Origin: Pseudomonadota bacterium
GTDB taxonomy: Bacteria > Pseudomonadota > Gammaproteobacteria > Pseudomonadales > Pseudohongiellaceae
Direction of reading: 5' to 3'
NCBI GenBank assembly: GCA_027623555.1
Contig: JAQBSZ010000028.1
Span: 1 to 49,018 of the forward strand
Length of the DNA: 49,018 bases
In this document: positions 37,118 through 48,783 of the stretch, piece by piece
Layout of the letters: each line of letters starts with the position of its first letter
How positions within the stretch are numbered: position 1 is the stretch's first letter
The notes under the pieces: model-generated
The model's database searches: none
The model's input: only the letters and a program-made list of their open reading frames with translations
What the model was told of the DNA's origin: nothing
Translations under genes and position numbers: made by a program

Positions 37118-37267
37118 TGGGGCTATCTCGTTCTTCAAGAGGTGGGTAGTTTAAAGGGGACGCCGGATGATCTCCACTACGCGATTAAATCCTATTGGGC
37201 TATAATAAATGACGCCAATTTTACAGCACTTATATTCTGACCCCAACTGCTTCGGACGAGACGCCAC

Positions 37268-37597
37268 ATGCAAAACAAAACAAACGTTCAGTCACGAATT
37301 CAATCGAAACTTCAGGCCGATCTGAGCCCCCTGGTGTTTACAATTGAAAATGAGAGTCATAAGCATGGTGGGCCGTCTACAGAATCCCATTTTAAGCTAA
37401 CAATGGTCGCTGAAAAATTCACTTCACTCACTCGAGTCAAGCGTCACCAACACGTGTATGCATTGTTGGCAGAAGAACTGGCGAACGGAGTGCATGCATT
37501 GGCATTACACCTTTATTCGCCGTCAGAATGGGAGCAGGGCGAAGGCAGTGTGCCAGCTTCTCCTGACTGTCGGGGTGGTAGCAAGTCGGCGCCTTAA
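37268..37597 (+). CDS. bolA: BolA family protein
   Basis: A 109-aa protein of the BolA/IbaG family, which binds monothiol glutaredoxins and Fe-S clusters and in E. coli influences cell shape under stress. The core is typical: VFTIENESHKHGGPSTESHF, then LTMVAEKFTSLTRVKRHQHV and LLAEELANGVHALALHLYSP. The invariant His is in the RVKRHQHVY segment and the early loop HKHGG is present, which favours BolA over IbaG. TATAAT at 37201-37206 may be its -10 box, though no good -35 is visible. Confidence 0.93.
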   Translation: MQNKTNVQSRIQSKLQADLSPLVFTIENESHKHGGPSTESHFKLTMVAEKFTSLTRVKRHQHVYALLAEELANGVHALALHLYSPSEWEQGEGSVPASPDCRGGSKSAP

Positions 37598-37941
37598 ATA
37601 CTGTACCTGGCGTTCATTAATATGTTCCTCTTTCAAAGGTCAGCTGAACTACTTTTTATGTGAGCCGATTCGAAGTATTTTTCGGCTGCCAAATGCGCCA
37701 TTCTTGCCACGATCTGAGTGCTGCATTCGACGGATATGTGTTATGCTTGCGCGCGTTGAGACTGAGTTAAGTTTGCAATTTATCGCAATAAATTGAGAGG
37801 CGTTATCTAGCTACAGGGTGTATATCTTTACATATCAGGTAGATGGAATTGAGTTTTAATTTTGAATGTCAGGCTGTTGGCGACACTCTTTAAACTGCCG
37901 CTACAGGTGACCAGAAACGGGCTCGTATTTTAACTCAAACT
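37598..37941. other. Intergenic region between bolA and the Bax-like gene
   Basis: The 344 bp contain no convincing gene. The 112-aa frame that runs through it overlaps bolA out of frame and has no recognisable features. Small inverted repeats are visible: AGCCGA...TCGGCT near 37664-37689, and CAATTTAT-CGCA-ATAAATTG at 37776-37795, which is followed by GAGAGG rather than T-runs. It presumably holds the promoter of the downstream gene. Confidence 0.5.
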
Positions 37942-38772
37942 ATGAAGAAATCGCTCGACATCCCACGCTCACGAGAGCTACTAGCAGCCTCGCTTGTCTC
38001 ACTCGCCATGGTTGCACTTATCCTGGCTGTTCAATTTCTCAGCGAAGTAGATTCCAGCGACTCAACACCCATTGTAGAGCATCAGCCCATTGCGGTATTT
38101 CCTGATTTCGCTTCAATCAATAATGTCGAAGTAAAAAAGCAGCAGTTTTTTGACTTCTTGCAGGATTACATCGTTGCTGAAAACTCATCAATTACCAGCA
38201 TTCGTGAAGAACTGAGACCTTATATTGCCATTGCGAATAGCGGCGTCGCCTTCAGTGCCCGGGAAAGAATGTGGGTTTTGAATTTGGCCGAGGATTATCG
38301 TATCGAATCTGCTGTCATGGATGACCGGGAGATTGTTAACGAGTTAATGTTGCGTGTCGATGTCATTCCCCTGTCGCTGGCTCTGGCGCAGGCAGCGAAC
38401 GAATCTGCCTGGGGTACGTCACGATTTACCCTGGAGGGAAATAATATTTTCGGCCAGTGGTGCTATGAAGAGGGCTGCGGAATTGTACCGGCCCGGCGTC
38501 GTAGCGGGGCGACTCATGAGGTGGAGAGCTTCGAGTCGGTGGAGAGTTCAGTGCAAGCTTATATACTCAATATAAATACCCATCCATCTTATGAGTACTT
38601 GCGCCAACTTCGAGCCGAAATGCGTCAGCAGGAGAGACAGCTCGATCCCATGGAACTGGCCTATGGCTTGGGTGATTACTCTGAGCGTGGTGACAGCTAC
38701 GTGGACGAGGTACAGAACATTATCATACAGAATGATCTGCGTTCACGAAGTAGAAAGCTGATTCAGCGTTAA
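37942..38772 (+). CDS. bax: Bax-like glucosaminidase-domain protein
   Basis: Peptidoglycan hydrolase-like protein of the Bax family (endo-beta-N-acetylglucosaminidase fold). The N-terminal segment at about 13-33 (LAASLVSLAMVALILAVQFL) is a membrane anchor or uncleaved signal. The domain at about 140-265 has the catalytic-type Glu154 in AQAANESAWGTSRF, NNIFGQWCYEEGCGIVP, FESVESSVQAYILNINTH and the closing YSERGDSYVDEVQNII. It probably acts in the periplasm at the inner membrane. Its stop is 3 bp from the stop of the convergent deacetylase gene. Confidence 0.88.
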   Translation: MKKSLDIPRSRELLAASLVSLAMVALILAVQFLSEVDSSDSTPIVEHQPIAVFPDFASINNVEVKKQQFFDFLQDYIVAENSSITSIREELRPYIAIANSGVAFSARERMWVLNLAEDYRIESAVMDDREIVNELMLRVDVIPLSLALAQAANESAWGTSRFTLEGNNIFGQWCYEEGCGIVPARRRSGATHEVESFESVESSVQAYILNINTHPSYEYLRQLRAEMRQQERQLDPMELAYGLGDYSERGDSYVDEVQNIIIQNDLRSRSRKLIQR

Positions 38773-38775
38773 ACC

Positions 38776-39807
38776 TCAATCCAGCTTTATCCACTGCACC
38801 GAGTACCAATAGAAACTATTCGAGCGAGGATCTGGAGCAGTGCAGATGTACCGCCAGCGCCTTCCGCTAAACTCCTGACCCGGAACTATTTCCACCAGTC
38901 CAGTATCACGATTCAACCAGTTCATTTGCAGCGGCTGGCTATTCGCGAAACACCCTATTTGCGAAAGCGCATATTCTCCAGGTTTAAATTGCAGGGTAAC
39001 CGCAGGGCTGCGGTCTTCGGTAACCGGGGACTCGGGGCTGACCAGCGCGATATTGAAGGCCTTGGTGGCAAACTTGGTTCGGGCGGTGTCCAGATCGGCG
39101 TAGATGCTGGCGAGCGGATACCTTGGAAGCGCCAGAAAATCCGAGTTATAACCCACTGCTCCGGAGTTTTGTGCCAGCCCGACAAAACCCAGCTCATCGA
39201 GCAGTGATTTAATGGCAGGGTTGAATTCACCATAGGGGTAAGCCAGCAAACGGTGAGACTGTCCGGTTTGTTCGGTGATAGTCTGTTCTGCTTCCAGTAA
39301 TTCTGCGCGCTGTCTCTCCAGCCACTGCTGCTCTGATTCACCTTCCGGCCGGTCCAGCATATAAGGGTGGGTCACCATATGGTTGGCAATCAATACTCCG
39401 GCATCTGCCATTTCCCGGATTTGATCCCAGGTCATGTAATTTGACTGATTGCGATTGATTGGATCCGTACTCAGGAAGAGGGTGAAGGGATAGCCAAATG
39501 ACTGCAGCATGGGAAATGCTTCTTCGTAGATGGAGATATAGCCATCGTCAAAGGTTATTGCCACAGCGCGATCGGGCAAGGGTCGCTGGTTGCGCAGGCC
39601 CTCAATCATCTTATCCAGCCCGATCACATTGAAATTATTATCTCGCAGGTATTCCAGGTGGGCCCTGAAATCGGCAGGTGAGATGCTGGTGGAGGGTGGA
39701 GTATCGGTAGCGACGTGATGATAAAGCACGATGACGCCGTGTTCGGCTGCGAGTGCGCTGCCATTTCCGCCGAATATCAGCAGGAGCGCTACCAGAAAAA
39801 ATCGCAC
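38776..39807 (-). CDS. Secreted polysaccharide deacetylase family protein
   Basis: NodB-fold hydrolase that probably removes acetyl groups from a cell-surface or periplasmic polysaccharide, similar to the N-terminal half of PgaB. Motifs: VLYHHVATDTPP, AITFDDGYISIYEEAFP with the catalytic/metal Asp pair, the metal-binding histidines in IANHMVTHPYM, and LAYPYGEFNPAI. The signal peptide is MRFFLVALLLIFGGNGSALA. GTG 39807 is preferred as start because GAGGTG lies 6 nt upstream; ATG 39831 is also possible but has no ribosome-binding site. The last 80 residues form a beta-rich extra domain. It has no polysaccharide-synthesis neighbours. Confidence 0.88.
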   Translation of the reverse strand: MRFFLVALLLIFGGNGSALAAEHGVIVLYHHVATDTPPSTSISPADFRAHLEYLRDNNFNVIGLDKMIEGLRNQRPLPDRAVAITFDDGYISIYEEAFPMLQSFGYPFTLFLSTDPINRNQSNYMTWDQIREMADAGVLIANHMVTHPYMLDRPEGESEQQWLERQRAELLEAEQTITEQTGQSHRLLAYPYGEFNPAIKSLLDELGFVGLAQNSGAVGYNSDFLALPRYPLASIYADLDTARTKFATKAFNIALVSPESPVTEDRSPAVTLQFKPGEYALSQIGCFANSQPLQMNWLNRDTGLVEIVPGQEFSGRRWRYICTAPDPRSNSFYWYSVQWIKLD

Positions 39808-39870
39808 ATTAAACACCTCAAGAATACGCATCAGGATGAATGATAACTCAAATCCGGCTTTGCGTATGGT

Positions 39871-39899
39871 TTCTCAATCAATCGGTGCAAAGGTATAAT
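39871..39899 (+). promoter_or_regulatory. Candidate sigma-70 promoter of fadBA
   Basis: TTCTCA (39871-39876), a 17-bp spacer and a perfect TATAAT (39894-39899). The transcript would begin about 42 nt before the fadB ATG. No clear PsrA or FadR operator is visible around it. Confidence 0.6.
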
Positions 39900-39947
39900 G
39901 CGGCCTCTGCAAGTCTGGCACTAGCCGAATAAGAGCGGAGTAATCGA

Positions 39948-43282
<3,335 letters not shown>

Positions 43283-43304
43283 ACTGTCTGGAATGTGAAT
43301 CTTG

Positions 43305-44135
43305 ATGACTGTGAACGGAGATCACCTCAAACTCAATCGCTGCCGTAAGAACTTACGGAGAGACGTGGGCAAGGCGATAGCTGACTTCAACATGATTGAA
43401 GAGGGCGACCTGGTCATGGTTTGCCTCTCAGGTGGGAAGGATTCCTATACACTTCTGGACATTCTGTTAAAACTGCAGAAACATGCGCCGATCGATTTCC
43501 AGGTCCATGCGGTAAATCTCGATCAGAAGCAGCCCGGGTTTCCCGAGGCTGTGTTGCCTCGGTACCTTGCTTCACTCGGGATTCCGTTCAAGATTATTGA
43601 ACAGGACACTTATTCGATAGTTACCGAGAAGATCGCAGAAGGAAAGACCTACTGCGGGCTATGCTCTCGACTACGCCGGGGTATTCTCTACAACTACGCT
43701 GAATCCATTGGTGCGGACAAGATCGCACTGGGCCATCATCGCGACGATATAATCCAGACCCTGTTCCTGAACATGTTCTTCGGTGGCAAACTGAAAGCCA
43801 TGCCGCCTAAATTGCTGAGCGATGACAAGCGCAATGTAGTGATCCGACCACTGGCGTATTGCAAGGAAACTGAAATAACTCGCTACGCCAAGTTGATGGA
43901 TTTTCCTATTATCCCCTGTGATCTTTGTGGTAGTCAGGACCATCTCCAGCGGCAGGCGATCAAGTCGATGCTGCAGCAGTGGCAGAAGGACTATCCGGGA
44001 CGGATCGAATCTATATTTCGCAGTATTGCCAATGTGTCCCTGTCGCAGCTGGCTGATACCGGGCTATTTCCGTTTGCAGAGTTACGTGCGACCAAACCGC
44101 TAAAGACCAAGCTGGACCTGGTGGAACTGGTCTGA
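43305..44135 (+). CDS. ttcA: tRNA 2-thiocytidine(32) biosynthesis protein TtcA
   Basis: ATP-dependent, Fe-S-dependent enzyme that thiolates C32 of certain tRNAs. It has the PP-loop SGGKDS (42-47) and two CxxC pairs, Cys117/Cys120 ([11 protein letters not shown]) and Cys205/Cys208 ([10 protein letters not shown]), that hold the cluster, plus [20 protein letters not shown]. Length 276 aa. The start is ATG 43305; the TTG just before it is in frame but less likely. It lies 22 bp after fadA. Its proximity to tusA is suggestive, but TusA serves a different tRNA thiolation and TtcA does not need it in E. coli. Confidence 0.97.
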   Translation: MTVNGDHLKLNRCRKNLRRDVGKAIADFNMIEEGDLVMVCLSGGKDSYTLLDILLKLQKHAPIDFQVHAVNLDQKQPGFPEAVLPRYLASLGIPFKIIEQDTYSIVTEKIAEGKTYCGLCSRLRRGILYNYAESIGADKIALGHHRDDIIQTLFLNMFFGGKLKAMPPKLLSDDKRNVVIRPLAYCKETEITRYAKLMDFPIIPCDLCGSQDHLQRQAIKSMLQQWQKDYPGRIESIFRSIANVSLSQLADTGLFPFAELRATKPLKTKLDLVELV

Positions 44136-44204
44136 GTCCACCGGCACGAAGATTTGTTGCGAAAATGCTGCTTATCTTGAGATCTCCGGCCGACTAAGAG
44201 CATT

Positions 44205-44411
44205 ATGGAAATCCCGTTTACCGAGTTATCCGATGATGCCCTGCGCGGCATCATTGAAGAATATATAACTCGTGAAGGCACCGAATACGGCTCAGAGGAA
44301 TTTTCGTTGCAACAAAAAATTGCGCAAGTCAGGGAGCAGCTGCTGTTGGGAAAGATTAAGATCAACTTTGATGCAGACAGCCAGACTTGTAACCTGGTAA
44401 CTACAGATTGA
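44205..44411 (+). CDS. yheU: YheU family (UPF0270) protein
   Basis: A 68-aa cytoplasmic protein of the conserved YheU family. The sequence IPFTELSDDALRGIIEEYIT, REGTEYG and LQQKIAQVREQL is diagnostic. Function unknown; two helices are predicted and no metal site or membrane segment is seen. It lies 69 bp after ttcA and 9 bp before tusA, within a plus-strand cluster of small housekeeping genes. Confidence 0.9.
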   Translation: MEIPFTELSDDALRGIIEEYITREGTEYGSEEFSLQQKIAQVREQLLLGKIKINFDADSQTCNLVTTD

Positions 44412-44420
44412 CTATTTGTT

Positions 44421-44696
44421 ATGCCTGACAATTCGAACGACATTAATGCGCCAGAGCAAGGTTTAGAAGTGCGCCAGGAATTGGATGCCACAGGACTCTA
44501 TTGCCCAGAACCGGTGATGATGCTGCATAACAAGATTCGGGATATTGCGCCTGGCGATCTGTTACGCCTGACAGCAACCGACCCGTCGACAACCCGGGAT
44601 ATTCCCAAATTCTGTCATTATCTGGGGCATGAACTACTTGAGAGTGATAAACGCGGCAATGAATACCATTATCTCATCAAGAAAAAACCCGACTAG
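44421..44696 (+). CDS. tusA: Sulfur carrier protein TusA
   Basis: Sulfur carrier that accepts persulfide from IscS, for wobble-uridine 2-thiolation and molybdenum cofactor synthesis. The TusA signature CPEP with Cys28 ([20 protein letters not shown]) is intact, followed by [21 protein letters not shown] and LGHELLE. 91 aa; the N-terminal 19 residues are longer than in E. coli. No clear ribosome-binding site is present; it starts 9 bp after yheU. Confidence 0.95.
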   Translation: MPDNSNDINAPEQGLEVRQELDATGLYCPEPVMMLHNKIRDIAPGDLLRLTATDPSTTRDIPKFCHYLGHELLESDKRGNEYHYLIKKKPD

Positions 44697-44744
44697 TCTG
44701 AATAAGTTGCGACTTCTGAGCTTCTACAGAGAAAATCAAAGCCT

Positions 44745-45701
44745 GTGAATCAACCTGAGACAGTCACCCCGGTCTACCTCATTGACGCTTCTATCTATAT
44801 ATTTCAGTCGCATTTCTCTCCTAATGTTGAATGTTATGATCAGCAGGGAAGAGAGTTGAGTGCGTTATATGGCTTCACTCAATTTATATTGCAATTTTTG
44901 CGCCGGGTTCAGCCGGGTCATGTCGCCGTGGCTCATGATGAGAGCCTATTTTGCGGTTTCCGGCATGAACTTTGTGAAAATTACAAATCCAACCGGGAGC
45001 TGCCAGATGAAAACCTGGAGATGCAACTGGGCGCCTGTAGTGAAATATGCGCTCTCCTCGGTTTACAGTCTTACGCGAGCAAGGTGTATGAGGCTGACGA
45101 TATTATCGGTACGCTGGCAACGCGAATACGTCAAGAAGGCGAATTACTACCTGCCGGTATCGATGTTCATATCGTGTCTCGCGACAAGGATCTCGCGCAA
45201 CTCCTCGCCGGAGAAGGGGACTGCTTGTGGGACTATAACGGCAACAGAAAACGCTTCAGGCCCGATATTCTTGATGAGTATGGCGTACATCCCGAACAAT
45301 TCCCTGACTATCTCGGCTTGATAGGTGATTCGGTAGACTGCATCAGGGGTATTCCCGGAGTCGGCCCGGTTAAGGCGAAGGAATTATTGCAACGATTCAA
45401 TTCGTTAGAAAATATCTATCAGAATCTGGACAAGATTGGGGATCTTCCGCTACGCGGAGCTGGCCGCCTGGCTGACTTGCTCGATGAGCACCGTGAATTA
45501 GCCGCGCTGAGCAAGGTATTGGCCACCATCGTGTGCAATGTGGAAGATCCAAAAGAAAAATTCTCCGAGGTGAAACTCGATGGACTGCAAACCGAGACTA
45601 TCGACGAGTTGGAGTTGGGGAAATTTCTTGAACACTACCAGTTCAGTGCCGCTGACAGAAATCGAATCCTGTCCTTGTCGCGTCGCATCCAATCAGCGTG
45701 A
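44745..45701 (+). CDS. xni: 5'-3' exonuclease / flap endonuclease Xni
   Basis: Stand-alone homologue of the Pol I 5' nuclease domain, acting on branched or flap DNA. Metal-binding acidic residues are visible in VYLIDASIYIF, VAVAHDESLFCGFRHE, YEADDIIGTLATRI and IVSRDKDLAQLL. The helix-hairpin-helix DNA-binding region is GDSVDCIRGIPGVGPVKAKELL. At 318 aa it is longer than E. coli Xni (251 aa), with an extended C-terminus. The start is GTG 44745 with a weak ribosome-binding site. Its TGA overlaps the GTG start of pdxB by 4 bp. Confidence 0.88.
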   Translation: MNQPETVTPVYLIDASIYIFQSHFSPNVECYDQQGRELSALYGFTQFILQFLRRVQPGHVAVAHDESLFCGFRHELCENYKSNRELPDENLEMQLGACSEICALLGLQSYASKVYEADDIIGTLATRIRQEGELLPAGIDVHIVSRDKDLAQLLAGEGDCLWDYNGNRKRFRPDILDEYGVHPEQFPDYLGLIGDSVDCIRGIPGVGPVKAKELLQRFNSLENIYQNLDKIGDLPLRGAGRLADLLDEHRELAALSKVLATIVCNVEDPKEKFSEVKLDGLQTETIDELELGKFLEHYQFSAADRNRILSLSRRIQSA

Positions 45702-46834
45702 GAATTATAGCCGATGCCAATATGCTTTTCGCCAAGGAGTGCTTTGCAGGATTCGGTGAACTCACCCTGGTGCCTGGGAGAGAGATTATTCGTGACAGCA
45801 TCAAGTCTGCCGATGCATTACTGGTACGTTCTATTACTCCGATAACGGCAGAATTGCTTGAAGGGTCCAGTGTTAAATTTATCGGCACGGCTACTAGCGG
45901 TACCGATCATGTTGATGTGGGATACCTGCTGGACAGAGGTATTCAGTTTGCCGATGCGAAAGGCTGTAACGCCAATGCGGTTGTGGACTATTGTTTTGCC
46001 GGGCTCGCCTACCATCAGATGATTCGAGAAATTGAGGCTCGGGATAGCAAAGTGGGCATCGTTGGCTACGGTCATGTTGGCAGTCTGTTCGCCAGAAGAT
46101 TGGCAGCGCTCGGTATAGATACTGTAATAAGCGACCCGCCCTTGCAGTCAGTGGCAACTGAGCGAGTCAGCAGAGACATGTTTAAGTCGCTGCAAGAAAT
46201 TGCCCGTTGCCCGGTGATTTCGCTGCATGTACCTCTGACGACCACTACGGATTTTCCTACACAAAACCTGATTGAGGCGGATTTTCTCTCCGCGTTGCCG
46301 GAACAGGCGCTACTTATGAATACCTGCCGGGGTTCGGTAGTGAATGAGCAAGATCTTTTCGAACTGTTGGGTCAACGCCAGGATCTGACCTGTATCGTGG
46401 ACGTCTGGGAGAACGAGCCACAAATAGACTCCGCCCTGGCGGCGAGAGTAGCGATTGCCACACCCCATATCGCTGGTTATAGCGTTGAGGCCAAGTGTTC
46501 TGCCACCTTCCAGTTATTAGACAGCTTTTGTGATTACTTTGAGCTTTCGCCAACAACTTTGCCGGAAGCTAACCTCATCAATAAAGAAGAAATAGCGGAT
46601 TCCTGCCTCATCGAGAACGATGCCTGGGCAACACTGCTCAATTGTTTACCTATCAGGCAGATAAGCGCAGAGTTCAAGTCTTCGATAACGCAGAGGGGCA
46701 TAGACAAGGCGTTTGATGAGTTTCGTAGCAAGCTGATGGCACGCCGAGAATTTCGCAGTTTGCGGACAGCAGCAAGCAGATTCTCCGAACAGCAGCGAAA
46801 TATTTTGGTGGCACAGGGAATTAGCCTGGCTTAA
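45698..46834 (+). CDS. pdxB: Erythronate-4-phosphate dehydrogenase PdxB
   Basis: NAD-dependent 2-hydroxyacid dehydrogenase of the DXP-dependent vitamin B6 pathway. Motifs: IGTATSGTDHVD, CNANAVVDYCFAGL, NAD-binding VGIVGYGHVGSLFARRL, catalytic Arg in LLMNTCRGSVVNEQ, Glu in VDVWENEPQI, and His in IATPHIAGYSVEAK. A PdxB-specific C-terminal domain follows. The GTG start overlaps the xni stop (GTGA), which indicates coupled translation. The last 14 bp overlap the end of the convergent alaA gene. Length 378 aa is typical. Confidence 0.96.
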   Translation: MRIIADANMLFAKECFAGFGELTLVPGREIIRDSIKSADALLVRSITPITAELLEGSSVKFIGTATSGTDHVDVGYLLDRGIQFADAKGCNANAVVDYCFAGLAYHQMIREIEARDSKVGIVGYGHVGSLFARRLAALGIDTVISDPPLQSVATERVSRDMFKSLQEIARCPVISLHVPLTTTTDFPTQNLIEADFLSALPEQALLMNTCRGSVVNEQDLFELLGQRQDLTCIVDVWENEPQIDSALAARVAIATPHIAGYSVEAKCSATFQLLDSFCDYFELSPTTLPEANLINKEEIADSCLIENDAWATLLNCLPIRQISAEFKSSITQRGIDKAFDEFRSKLMARREFRSLRTAASRFSEQQRNILVAQGISLA

Positions 46835-48071
46835 CGGCTCGATACTGCTCAAGCACATGGCCAATCTGCGGTATGGCCCGCATTAGTTCATCCTCCCTGG
46901 GGAGAAATACCAGGCGCAGGTGCTGCTTGTCAGGCATGTTAAAAGCGCTTCCCTGTACTACAAGGATATTTTCCTGCTCCAGAATATCCAGCACCAGAGC
47001 AATGTCATCCTCAATCTTGTAAATGCACGGGTCGAGTCTGGGGAATAGGTAGATCGCGCCTTTGGGCTTTACGCAACTAATCCCGGGAATCTGGTTCAAC
47101 AATTCCCAGGCGATATCACGCTGCTCCTTTAACCTGCCTCCGGGTAGAATCAATTCATTAATGCTCTGGTATCCACCGAGCGCCGTTTGTATTGCGAACT
47201 GCGCTGGAACATTGGCGCACAGACGCATGTTCGTGAGGATTTCCAAGCCTTCGATATAGCTGGTGGCATTTTGCTTGGGACCGCTTAGTATCATCCAGCC
47301 CGATCGAAACCCTGCCAGACGATAGGACTTCGACAGGCCATTGAAACTTACGATAAACAGGTCATCACAGAGTGAGGCCAGGGGGATAAACTGTGCATCG
47401 TCATAAATGATCTTGCTGTAAATCTCATCGGTAAACAGAATGAGGTGATGCTTGCGGGCTAGCGCGATAATTTCCAGCAAGATCTCTCGACTGTACACGG
47501 CTCCAGTGGGATTATTTGGATTAATAATTACCAGGGCCCTGGTGCGATCATTGATTTTGGATTCTATGTCCTCGATCGCGGGGAACCAGTCGGCCGCTTC
47601 GTCGCAGATATAGTGGACAGGGTTACCGCCACTGAGACTTACAGCGGCAGTCCATAAGGGATAGTCAGGCGCCGGGAGCAGCACCTCGTCGCCATCATTC
47701 AATAGGGCTTGCATCGCCATGGTGATCAGCTCGCTTACGCCGTTACCGAGATAGATGTCATCGATCTCAACGCCGGTTATCTGTAGAGCCTGGCACTCCT
47801 GCATGATGGCCTTGCGCGCGGAGTAGATTCCCTTCGAATCGCTATATCCCTGGGCATTCGCCAGGTTGTGGATGACGTCATAGAGAATTTCATCCGGCGC
47901 CTTGAAACCGAAGGCCGCCGGATTGCCGATATTGAGCTTTAATATCTGGTGACCTTCTTCCTCGAGCCGTTTCGCCTCTTCGAGCACGGGGCCGCGGATG
48001 TCATAGCAGACATTGTCGAGCTTGTGTGACTGCTCAATGGTGTCGAGGTAAACTTCGGTGACATGTTCCAT
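46821..48071 (-). CDS. alaA: PLP-dependent alanine aminotransferase AlaA
   Basis: Class I aminotransferase converting pyruvate and glutamate to alanine and 2-oxoglutarate. Signs: KLNIGNPAAFGFKAPDE, GYSDSKGIYSARKAI, IINPNNPTGAVYS, FTDEIYSKIIYD, the PLP-lysine in SFNGLSKSYRLAGFRSGWM, and MRLCANVPAQFAIQ. 416 aa. The start is ATG 48071; TTG 48077 is in frame but less likely. It is divergent from msrB, an arrangement also seen in pseudomonads. Its stop overlaps the end of pdxB by 14 bp. Confidence 0.95.
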   Translation of the reverse strand: MEHVTEVYLDTIEQSHKLDNVCYDIRGPVLEEAKRLEEEGHQILKLNIGNPAAFGFKAPDEILYDVIHNLANAQGYSDSKGIYSARKAIMQECQALQITGVEIDDIYLGNGVSELITMAMQALLNDGDEVLLPAPDYPLWTAAVSLSGGNPVHYICDEAADWFPAIEDIESKINDRTRALVIINPNNPTGAVYSREILLEIIALARKHHLILFTDEIYSKIIYDDAQFIPLASLCDDLFIVSFNGLSKSYRLAGFRSGWMILSGPKQNATSYIEGLEILTNMRLCANVPAQFAIQTALGGYQSINELILPGGRLKEQRDIAWELLNQIPGISCVKPKGAIYLFPRLDPCIYKIEDDIALVLDILEQENILVVQGSAFNMPDKQHLRLVFLPREDELMRAIPQIGHVLEQYRAVKPG

Positions 48072-48177
48072 GATCAATGTGTCGGCCCTGCTAGTTGAGA
48101 TGTAACTACTTTTTGTTTCCGCTAGAATGTACGAAATTTATCGGTAGAGAGAATGGTTGTTGAAATACCCGTTGAGC

Positions 48178-48209
48178 GGATACGGATGCCTGGGCGAAAA
48201 GCCGTATTC
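48178..48209 (+). promoter_or_regulatory. Hairpin in the msrB 5' region
   Basis: GGATACGG and CCGTATTC can form an 8-bp stem (one G-U pair) with a 16-nt loop, ending 52 nt before the msrB ATG. A TAGAAT -10-like box lies at 48123-48128. It may affect msrB translation or mRNA stability; evidence is weak. Confidence 0.3.
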
Positions 48210-48261
48210 TACAACAAGTTAAGAAAAGAGATAAATCAATGTGTACAAGCAGGTAAGCATT

Positions 48262-48678
48262 ATGACAGACGAATCAAATTCAGCAGATGAAAGCCACAAG
48301 ACTGATGAGGAATGGCAGCGGGAACTAGATGCCGAGAGTTACCATGTGTTGCGAGAGAAGGGCACAGAGCGAGCCTTTACAGGAGCCTATTGGGACTTTA
48401 AGGATAAGGGCGTCTACAACTGTGCAGCCTGCGGTGAGCCCCTGTTCTCCTCTGAGACCAAATACGATTCCGGTTCTGGATGGCCGAGTTTCTACCAGCC
48501 GGATTCACCGGATTGTGTGTCAGAAAACGCCGACCAATCCCACGGTATGCTAAGAACCGAAGTTGTTTGCAAGAAGTGTGAATCCCACCTTGGCCATGTG
48601 TTTCCGGACGGACCACCTGAGTCCGGATTGCGCTACTGCATTAACTCTGCTGCGCTGAAATTCAAGAAAGAAGAGTAG
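48262..48678 (+). CDS. msrB: Peptide-methionine (R)-S-oxide reductase MsrB
   Basis: Repairs oxidised methionine in proteins. Zinc-binding pairs Cys54/Cys57 ([11 protein letters not shown]) and Cys103/Cys106 ([12 protein letters not shown]) and the catalytic Cys126 in [11 protein letters not shown] are intact, as are [14 protein letters not shown] and [11 protein letters not shown]. 138 aa, cytoplasmic, no signal peptide. The start is ATG 48262, with AGGTAAG upstream; a GTG at 48241 is in frame but adds residues not usual in the family. It is followed by a strong bidirectional terminator. Confidence 0.97.
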   Translation: MTDESNSADESHKTDEEWQRELDAESYHVLREKGTERAFTGAYWDFKDKGVYNCAACGEPLFSSETKYDSGSGWPSFYQPDSPDCVSENADQSHGMLRTEVVCKKCESHLGHVFPDGPPESGLRYCINSAALKFKKEE

Positions 48679-48731
48679 GAGCAGGCTTTTTATTCTGCGA
48701 CACCGAAGTTGACAACTAGTTAACTAGATAA

Positions 48732-48770
48732 CGTTTATAAGGGGCCATCTGGCCCCTTATAAACGATTTT
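48732..48770. terminator. Bidirectional intrinsic terminator after msrB
   Basis: A perfect 15-bp stem CGTTTATAAGGGGCC / GGCCCCTTATAAACG with a 4-nt loop, followed by ATTTT on the plus strand. It lies between msrB and the convergent partial gene, so it probably serves both. Confidence 0.9.
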
Positions 48771-48783
48771 GTGTATAGCTCAA

